From positions 2,573,252-2,637,251 of the forward strand of contig JAJEKV010000013.1 in NCBI GenBank assembly GCA_021234155.1: a DNA stretch of 64,000 bases, in the 5' to 3' direction. This document shows positions 55,850-64,000 of the stretch, piece by piece. The stretch's first letter is position 1. Every line of letters begins with the position of its first letter. Source of the stretch: Isoetes taiwanensis. Lineage: Eukaryota; Streptophyta; Lycopodiopsida; Isoetales; Isoetaceae. The notes beneath the pieces are model-generated. The model was not told where the DNA came from. It made no database searches and saw only the letters and a list, made by a program, of their open reading frames with translations. The translations under genes were made by a program, and so were the position numbers.

Positions 55850-58482
55850 CCCTCCAAGATTGAACATTTTCATCAAATCAAGATCTAACGTGTTCCGGCT
55901 TCGATGTTGGAACAAGAAACTTCGCCATACTTGGCGGAATGAAAATACTATGCACACAAACTCAAGCAAGAAATGCATTATGATCTTCAGATTCAAGAAT
56001 CGCTCAATTTACCATGGTGTGTTATTCTCGTGGTATAAAAAGGATTAGGACTTAATTACGTGATCTAGACTTCAATTTTCAAGTGCAATGTGGCAGCCTG
56101 TTATATTAGTGCAAATTTAGCCCGAGTCAAGTACTTTGGGGACTTGTTTTCTACAAATGAGACATCTTTCTTTATATTGATGTAAGTTGCAATGCCTTAA
56201 ATGTTGTTTTGTTGGTTTGCTTCAGCTCTATCAATTTGGTGAACTTAGGAGCTAAAATTTATGGGGAGAACTTTTTCAAAGGCTTGGTGATTTCTTGAAA
56301 TATTGTCCTCAGGCTAGCCCATGTGTTCCGAGTTTGTGGATCTTCCGACATCGGCAAAGCAGATCTTCTAAGAACTTAATTAATTGTGGTTTTAGGTGAG
56401 ATTTCTCAATACCTTGTTTAGTATATCGTCCCCTCGCTTTGGATTAGTTGACATGCTTCTTTTGTTCACGTTAACTGATTAATTTAAGACATCTTCCCAT
56501 TCTTTAAGTCCCTTCATAAAAAGTGTGTTAAGACCACAGGCTGCAAATAAACTAACAAGAATTGGAATCTGAATTTACATCGCTTATTTGCAATTTAAAA
56601 AAAAATATTTGCAGGGCTATCTTCCTTTTATCAAATGACGAATTAGATTCATATTTTTCCTATTCTCCAAATATCGCTCCTATGTTTACATTAGGTGCAT
56701 GCATTGGGAAGTGCAACCTGAAGTTTTCTGGAAAATGGAATTATTGAATTTATGTAATTATAGGTCAGGGAATGATGAAATGGTGAAGGACGTTTTCCAC
56801 TCGTATGTTGTCTCCTGGATAGAAAACAAGCGTGTTCAAATGTTAGGGCTTTGCAGAGTTGATAAGGTAAGGAACCATTAATCAGGATATAATTGTAGAT
56901 CTTTATCTTAGTACATAATTCAATAAGTGTTTGCAGATGCCTGCCGCCTTCCCCTACGATCGAGGAATTGCAATTTTTGTTGAAGAGATCTGCGGAATAG
57001 TCGATGAGACATTTACCGAACTCGATGTGGTTATTCACCCGCCGTAACATGTGACATCCTTGGAAATCAGATGTCGTTTTTCATCTCCATTAGTCCGACT
57101 CCTTGGGTTCAAAGCCGCTTTTATCTTTTATCTTCCCCGTGGACAAGCGTTTGATTCTTTTGCTGGTCCGTTATAGGTGGTAGTCGGTTGAAAGGGCAGC
57201 CATATCAAAGATTAGAAAGATATTATGCAAATGATCTCGGACCTCGGCGAAGGATGCTTTAATAACAAGGGCATTTTTCCTCCAATACGCCCACAAAATA
57301 ACGGGAAAACATTTTTCCTCCTTTTATACAAGATCAAATCAAGTAATCTTGACTAGCCTTTCATTGTTAATTTCTTTGAATATTTTAAGCAATTTATTTT
57401 TTACCAAGTTTGTTCTTGAATTTTCAGCAAGGTATTGTCTTAAACACAATGAATCGCCTTCTTAACAAACCGCAACCACGATGAGAGATGAAGTTCGAAC
57501 TTGGGGCAATTATTGCCACCCGAGTATTCAAATTATGTGGTCGGAGAGCAGGTGAGGGATGTTACAATAACAATTACGCAAAGTATAAGTCCTACATTAC
57601 CGCCATTGTTAAGAAGTCGAGCGACAATGTAAGCCTAGCTTAAGAAACAGATTTCTAACAATTTGAACAAAATATTGGTGATCCCATCAGGTAATGCCTC
57701 CTTACTCGAACCCGTCTGATGATTCCCAATCATGCATAAAGATCCAGCCCGCAACTAAAATGGAGAGAATACTTATTGAGGTGCGCCAAGCAAAAGGGGA
57801 GATAGAAGTCCAAGAAGCTATCGCTACCGCCCGAAAGCACAACTTATGCAAACAATTTCGATGTTAAATGAAGTATTCGTGGTCTCCAAAGATTTCTCGC
57901 AGCTTTGTCGCGGCTTATTGGGACCACCTAGCTCAGTAATCGCGAATGATGTTTACATTATGTAAGTGCCGCTTTCAAAGATTTAGTATTGTTCTCTTCT
58001 ATGTGCGTGAAGTGTTCAATTACTTTATGAACCGGAAAGATGATAAATCTACATGTCGAGGCCCGTGATATTTATTACGTGTGAAGTTCAAGACTTTAAT
58101 ACTTTCGTAGATGAGATACCTTGGCACCTTTTTCGACCGCGGTTCTCGTCGTGGTTTTGCGCTTAGATGTTTGAGGATATGTTTGCTTCCCGAGATGAAA
58201 GTTCTACAAGGTAAGGGCTTTGCAACAAAGGGACATAGAACCGCCTCCATATGCGAGAGAAGCACAATCTTTAATTTTAAGAGGACTCTCTCGATGGACG
58301 GTCATCAAATTACCTATGTTATCACCGATCCCGCAATAGAGCATGCATGCCGGAGTCATTACTTCAAAGACAAAATCTCATTGTCTAGAAGGTATAGAAG
58401 TCAACCGCCGCACCCAAAGGGAGTTCATAATCAGCCTAACAACAGAGAGCTCCTTGATGTTGGGCTTGATGTGTACAAATAA
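55850..58482 (+). pseudogene. Unrecognised multi-piece coding region in element C
   Basis: Several plus-strand blocks read protein-like. About 55890-55960 contains CSGFDVGTRNFAILGGMK. Frame 56562-56747 follows, then about 56935-57046 with AAFPYDRGIAIFVEEICGIV. A block from 57427 follows a TTTCAG and contains KFELGAIIATRVFKLCGRRA. One at about 57692-57868 contains QAKGEIEVQEAIATARKH. Finally 58111-58482 (123 codons) has QGKGFATKGHRTASICER and a stop at 58480. The pieces could be exons of one gene. FDVGTRNFAI loosely resembles the first strand of RNase H-fold resolvases (IDxGTRN), but this is one short motif. Function is unknown. Confidence 0.35.
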
Positions 58483-59999
58483 TACTAATTATTGCCATTA
58501 GTTCGAAGCAAATTTGTGTACCGCCCATCGCAACAAATTTTGCTGGTTGTAACCTCAAGTAGTTCCTGGTTAAAGAGAAGATTATGCTGAAATAGCCGAC
58601 ATGTAACGACATTGCATACCACACTTCAATAACAAGTAAGAAAATTTCTCAAGCTTGAGAGCCTGTGTAGCAATCGATCTTCAAACAAAAAAAAAAAAAT
58701 TGTGTTCGACACCTTTGACTGTACAGAAGACATAACTTGCCAAGGTGCTGAACTCAACGACTAGAACTAAGAAGACTTCTTTCACTGTCTTCTTTGTTAA
58801 TTATCAAATATAATAAAGTCCATGCCAGCCATTCAACTAATGAATGCTAAACTGTTTGGATTTCCAGCATATTCAAACTCGATCAATCTTGTTCTTCTGA
58901 CTTTCCAACTAAAAATAGTGTGGCATTTATGTGCTTTCAGGATGGTATGGAAGTGAAACTTCCAGACAAATTCTTCCTTGAAAATTACAAAGACAAACAG
59001 AAGAAACAAAACCCAATTTGCTCTTTTTTTATCTCAAGTTCCAGATGTTGAAAGAGATCCTTGGGTAGGGTTGTTGCAATGCAGCTTTTGACCTTTCTGA
59101 ATTTTGAGCTTTAGAAATTAACTAAAAAGATGCTCAATTGGTCAATCAGGTTCAATTCCTGACAAGCAAATAGCAGATGCTTGTGGAGACAAGTATCCTT
59201 CTGAAAAATGATCAAGTCCTTTGTTGTTGCTTTATGCAGGTCTGACATGGTTTTGTGTGAATTCAAGATGACAATCTTTAGCATTTCTATGGAGATGTTG
59301 CTGTTGTTTAATAGCCATAATTATGTAATCTTTCACCTATCCTTTGTCATTCCACTGTATTTAACCTAGTGCTATCATACTAAAAAGCAAATTTGATAGC
59401 AAACACAGTGAACACACTTGACCGAAGAATTGAAAAGTTGTCACATAACAAGCAACCCTTTGAAGCTGGACTCAAATGGTAGGCATCATAACCTATGCTA
59501 CAATCCATCTTGCTTACGGTTGCACAAGGAATTTGCTAATTTGCTTAAATGCTTTAGCTCTTACAAGAGCAGGTTGGTACAATTGAAATCCATCTATATG
59601 CACTCATTTGTTGTCCCATCGCCCGCTACATAAAACCAAAGAAGAGGTCGTAACACATCACAAAGTTACTTAATAAAAGCTTTAAGGCAATCTACTCGCA
59701 GAGACAAAGGAAAGACGGAAATGTACTTATTCAAAAGATCAAATAGAGATAGGAATCATTCATGCCCGATAGCCTCTCGAAATATTTTTTCTACCAGATA
59801 TATGTGTCGCCTTGGTTCTTAGGTGTATATGGGCAAAAGATCAAAGTTTCAATCCATGGCATCTCCCAATTGGGCGAGCAATCTATGAGTCGGAATGCCT
59901 TGTTCTTACGATTCTAAGTAGGGCTTCACGTCGGCTACGGCAAAAAGATACTTTGTGCTCGTGCTTTACCTGCTTTGTCCGCTTCCGCTTGTCGCGCTT
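58483..59999. other. Element C interior, 3' part; no gene seen
   Basis: This is an AT-rich stretch with only short frames (59418-59633, 59812-60078) and no recognisable product. Confidence 0.35.
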
Positions 60000-60023
60000 T
60001 TTTGTACCCCAATATCTAACTTA
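60000..60023 (-). repeat. Right terminal inverted repeat of element C
   Basis: Twenty-four bases ending GTACCCCAATATCTAACTTA are the exact complement of 55287-55310. Confidence 0.85.
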
Positions 60024-60708
60024 CGCCCACCAGCAGTATACACAAGACCAGCAACTAGCCAGCAAGAACACGATCTGAGAAGCCCTTTATTGTGCATCAA
60101 GGCAATCCGCAAGACCCCTAAGCAAACAACATCAGCAGTCTATTTAGAAGTCTGCAAAGGTAACAGCTTATGCAAATAACTAAGGAAAATAGCAACATGT
60201 CAACATCATGGAATCAGACCCTCAGAAACGTATTTCAGACATCTCAAAATGATACTTTCTCAAAGAAAATATCATTTTTTGGTAATCTTCAAAGGTCTGG
60301 ATGTGGCAGATAACTGTGTTCTCCAAGAAGCTCAAGGTTACATTGTAAAGTCGTATCATTGTTCTTCACTTGCCCCTCGCAAGAGGCGATTGATTTTTGA
60401 GGAGTTTTTGGATGTGCACTCTTATGCTTAGGCAGGTTGCTTCACTCGATGGGTCTCCGCTTATCCGCTGAGATTTTATTCCTGTCTCTGCATTTATACT
60501 TGTATTTGACTCTTTGATTGAATAAAGTCTGACGTCCTTCAACAAAAAAAAAATGATATTTTCTCTTATAAATCATATTTTAAAACTATGCAACATATTA
60601 CACAGCATACCATTTCGAAAACCAATTCTAACCTGTAAGAATCTCAATGGAAAGTAAATCTCATTGCTATTAGGAGAGTAAATCATTTATAACGTGCTCC
60701 TGATTGGA
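60024..60708. other. Flank right of element C
   Basis: The small plus frame 60249-60431 has no recognised domain. There is an A run at 60543-60553 preceded by TGAATAAAGTCTGACG, which looks like a polyadenylated 3' end and may mark a retroposed transcript end. Confidence 0.35.
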
Positions 60709-60745
60709 CTAGTTATGGTGCCCGGCGTTGCCGGGCGTAGTAACA
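60709..60745 (-). mobile_element. Helitron 3' terminus (minus orientation)
   Basis: CTAG at 60709-60712, a 6-7-base spacer and the hairpin GCCCGGCGTTGCCGGGC (60720-60736) form the third Helitron 3' end in the window. It is more GC-rich than the other two but has the same layout. Confidence 0.8.
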
Positions 60746-62199
60746 ATTTGAGAAGTGGTTGTTTAATACTAAATAAGATTTTCGACATGCATATTTGCAT
60801 TTTAAGATTGTAGGAGCAACAATGGAGCATATATACAACAGTTTGGGCATTTCCACTCCAATTATTAGCATTGTCACGATATCAATCATATGAAGTTGTG
60901 TATGTCCAATGTGTTGGTCTGGAAGTACGATTTCGTTGCAAGGAATGATGAGATTGCCGGGCATAAGATGTAGATCCAATAGATATAGCAAAAAGTCAGG
61001 TGCTAGGTGTGTTAAGTTGCCCTAGTATAACAATGAGTTGTGTTATTTTCTAATTTACGGATTTTAGATGGCACCAATGATAGTATGGACGTATGTAATG
61101 TGGTAACAATGGCTATTCAAAAAAAAAAGGTAAAGTCATATGGATGATAAAGTCATTAGTGGCTGAGAGAGAGATTATGGATGACGTGTGGGTGAATGTC
61201 TATAGATACAAAAGATATTGTAGTTTTAGAATGTTAATTATCAAGGCATTCACCCATGTGGAATTACAACAAATAGGACATCTCTAGTTTAGTGAACAAT
61301 CTCTAGTTATGATCGCTCCAAGTTTCAATAAAGTCCATAACTATAGTTTTTTTTTTTTTTTTTGTTTCATTGTTTGGTGGAATAAACAATGTGCCTTAGT
61401 GCAGGCAAAAGTAAGATATAGCAACTCTGTAAGATTCATCGGTGAAGATAAAAGAAGGATTTTCGGGCTTTAACAACCTATAGGAATTTTTCTTGCAATG
61501 TAAAAGCAACAATAGTTATAGTTGAAGTTGTGTATGCCCTCTTTGGTTTTTACTTTGAAACTGGAAGGAAAACAATGGAGGAAGCTGTATCTCACAATTT
61601 TAAACATCTTCCATTATGAAACAGGGTGTATTATATGATTATAGTGGTTTATGAAAAGAACAATGTTTGAAGTTGTGGGTTGTTGAATTATGTGTCCAAC
61701 AATATAAAGCATTCATACATAGATTTATTGGTGGGTTTCATTATTGTTCGATTTATAAGCAATGAATGGTCTAACCCAATCTCATGTGAAGTGTTGCAAC
61801 AAAAGAAAAACCTACATTTGTGACCAATTTTTGCGTGCTAAATGATAATCTATCTTGCCTTGTCATATTCACCTATGCTTCAAAAAAAAAAAAAAACCTT
61901 CTCAAATCAATATAACCATCAAAGGTCTCAAGTTGTAGCCATCTTTTATTAAAGAGTGAAGTCAATACTCTAATTTATCATAAAAAAACGATATCATTAC
62001 TTTTATCGCTTGCAAGACAAAGACTATTTCATAGGCTAACGAACGATCCAATTCTGATCAACTCTCTAGGCCCAGGAGCCAAGACGCACGTGTGTTGCAG
62101 TATGTTTAAAGCATGCTTGAGCCAAAGACAAACTAAGCACTGTAGAAAGCCAAACATCTATTAGGAAATGTGAATATACCACTGCTTGAAATGACATCC
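60746..62199. other. AT-rich interval without gene
   Basis: No recognisable coding sequence. It includes T and A homopolymers near 61346-61362 and 61880-61895. By position it may be the interior of a non-autonomous Helitron. Confidence 0.4.
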
Positions 62200-64000
62200 T
62201 TGATCTAAAAGCATTAAGATATATTGATTGTAAAGTTGAGGATCCCTTCTAATAATCGAAAGGCTTATAGGCGTTCTTGGGCTCGTTGGAAAGCTTATCG
62301 AACGAGCTTTCCATCGGTGTATGACTTGTATGGTGTTTTCCTCTTTAGCACGGAATCCACCGCGACAGCCCCGCCCTCTATGGCCACCTCCGACAAAGAT
62401 GCATGCGTTGGAAGAAAAGAGCCCGCAACTTGGACATCTCGGCCCCATCGAAAGGTGTATCTCAGCCGAGGCAATCGTGGTTGTATGAACAGCCGATTCC
62501 CTCCGTGCTGTCGCCGGCAAGCTTGAGGTATCATCACATCCATTCCGCCGTGAGGTCTGCGCCAAGAAGCGCCCAATGTAATTGTTTTAATTTCCTTGTG
62601 GAAGTTCGCTTGGGGATTATGATTGCGGGGAGCCCAAAAGGCCGAGGACCGTGATAAGAGGGAGATACAAGCAACAACGCGGCCTAGTCACGCGAGATGG
62701 GGCACCGCTTGAATAAGGTCCACCAAAGAAGGGATGGAAGACATATAAAGCAAGCACGGCGACATGAAGGGGTTGCTCCGCGCCAGATTGTACAAGTCAC
62801 AAGCATGGCTGGTCGGATAGATGCTAGGGGAAAAGGATGTGGAAGCTGCATGGGTGCTCCAATTCTTTGATGAAGCAAAGGCGCATTGTGCAGGAGATGT
62901 CGTGAAGATGCTCACATATAGAGAACCATATGGCCCACTTACAAAGAAGAGATGCAGGACCGAATGGAGGTGCAACGAGTCCCGAGTGCACCACGTAGCC
63001 ATCTGCACCAAAGACCCCATACCGCAGGCCGAGGTGGCTCTGTGGAATCAGCGGTACTTTCGTGAGGAGCAAGACATCCGTGCACGCCGTACCAACCTTA
63101 TTTGCAGTGGGATTGCCCGAGGAGCAAGGCGAGGATTTGCTGTGTAAGCTTACCACCGGTAATTTGCAAAGCTCCAATTACGATTTGGTTATCAAGAGTC
63201 CAATCGATCGGAGGACCGGCATGAGACCCGGGCTAGTTAAGTTTGCGCCTTGGATTGGGAGGCAAAATCTTTGTTGTTGCAACGCACCAGTCGCTTGAAA
63301 GGTACGCCCATATACCGATGTGGGATCTCACGCCACCGCAACAACGGAAAGAAGCCAAGAGTTGGTCAAGATAAGAGAGATTCACAAGTCGGAGGGGTTG
63401 GTTTGGTTAATGGCAAGATGAAGGTATATGTGCCTCCTCGCCGACAATTAAGTGAGGCAAAGACTCCCAGCAACAAGGCCGCAGGGGCGAGAGCGTCCGT
63501 GGGCATCAGGCCGTGCATGCCGTGGAGAGGGCGGATTGAGGCCTTCCACAATCGCAAAGACATCCATCGTGGTCCGTGGATGTGCTGCCCGAAGTTATTC
63601 CAACTACAAAGCCGCCCCTCGCACTCGATGGATCCACCGCGGTAGCAAGCGATAGGGAAAGTGTCTTCGTATTGTTTCCTGGAATTGTAGGGGCTTCCCG
63701 CGGCGTAAGGGCAAAGGCTTGAATGGGATCGCGACAGACATGGACATCGCCTTCCGCAGGAGACATGGGAGTATGAAGGGCATCGACATTGCCGACATTC
63801 GAGGATATCAAAGATTTCTCACTTGCTAATGAGCCATGGCGGCGATGGGTATGGTGGAGTGGCTTGCTACTTTAGGGATGCCTTAGCATGCAAGATCACT
63901 TCGTAAGTCCGATGTGTTTAACCGCTACATGTGGGTAATGGTATTAGAGCCTGGTCATGTCCCATTGTTTCTTGCTAGCTGCTACATTCCCATGCAGCTC
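62200..64000 (+). mobile_element. Second LINE: 5' part, ORF1 and endonuclease start, cut by window edge
   Basis: GC content rises sharply here. Plus frames at 62224-62526, 62821-63147 and 63250-63645 look like an ORF1 broken by shifts; 62821-63147 has ALWNQRYFREEQDIRARR, and the next has VYVPPRRQL and Arg-rich segments suited to nucleic-acid binding. From 63662 the reading CLRIVSWNCRG is the start of an APE-type LINE endonuclease (ORF2). Further endonuclease-like pieces (DGYGGVACYFRDAL at about 63840-63885, and PGHVPLFLASCYIP at the edge) follow in changing frames. The RT must lie beyond 64000 if present. It differs in composition and orientation from the LINE at 11.2-16.9 kb, so it is a distinct family. 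Confidence 0.6.

Larger units (their letters stand above)
55287..60023. mobile_element. Element C: 4.74-kb TIR element
   Basis: Perfect 24-bp inverted repeats at 55287-55310 (TAAGTTAGATATTGGGGTAC...) and 60000-60023 define the element. No clear target duplication is visible. The left inner sequence GTCCGGACGCGTTGCTTTT resembles the left end of element B (GTCCTGGACGCCTGCTTT), and both have a GGGTA(C/T)-AAAA block, so they are likely relatives. Inside are plus-strand coding-like pieces of unknown family, with splice-like edges, between about 55.8 and 58.5 kb. The complete transposase motif set seen in A and B was not found, so C is probably non-autonomous. Confidence 0.65.

Overview
The window is nuclear DNA of a land plant with a large, repeat-rich genome. 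The evidence is a plant nepenthesin-type aspartic protease, plant-type Helitron ends, a tnp2 (CACTA) transposase, a Ty1/copia pol remnant, and a plant LINE with an RT plus zf-RVT region. Coding density is very low. A fern or another large-genome non-angiosperm would fit the mix of elements, but that is an inference and no marker settles it. Nothing bacterial, viral or CRISPR-like was seen.

Layout. 1-8.5 kb: no recognised gene, only short open frames. 8.5-9.1 kb (minus): a 184-codon open frame for a small secreted protein of unknown family. 9.9-10.9 kb (minus): the 3' end of a copia pol. 11.2-16.9 kb (minus): a LINE with intact 12-bp target-site duplications but an internally deleted ORF2. 17.1-17.5 kb: a CACTA-like end and a Helitron 3' end. 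18.4-22.3 kb: a decayed DDE-type transposase (element A). 22.6-25.2 kb: short frames of unknown nature. 25.2 kb: a Helitron 5' end. 27.43-35.91 kb: a TIR element starting CACAAGG (element G), which holds a 319-bp tandem array, a 492-bp duplication and gene-like fragments (a SAM-like domain and a SUVR-like segment). 36.0-36.6 kb: a tnp2 fragment. 37.9-39.3 kb (minus): the protease, with a frameshift between prodomain and catalytic part. 40.2-47.8 kb: a second element (B) with the same transposase family as A and an opposing set of coding fragments (coiled coil, zinc-finger-like, FCP1/NIF-like phosphatase). 48.5 kb: a Helitron 3' end. 48.92-52.68 kb: a 3.76-kb TIR element (D) with seven ATTCCGGAAT-type palindromes. 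55.29-60.02 kb: a 4.74-kb TIR element (C) whose ends resemble those of B. 60.7 kb: a third Helitron 3' end. 62.2-64.0 kb: the start of another LINE, running off the edge.

Most of the window is therefore nested or adjacent mobile DNA. The only host-type genes with a convincing coding signature are the aspartic protease and, less surely, the secreted protein. The best candidate for something little described is the element family represented by A and B: a transposase with EVQS-HWH-DQ, SDGC-QFKGA and HGKGEHDG motifs, and in B a convergent second coding unit resembling a phosphatase. Element G, which carries gene fragments, and the palindrome cluster in D are the next most interesting. All identifications come from reading translations by eye; no database search was possible.
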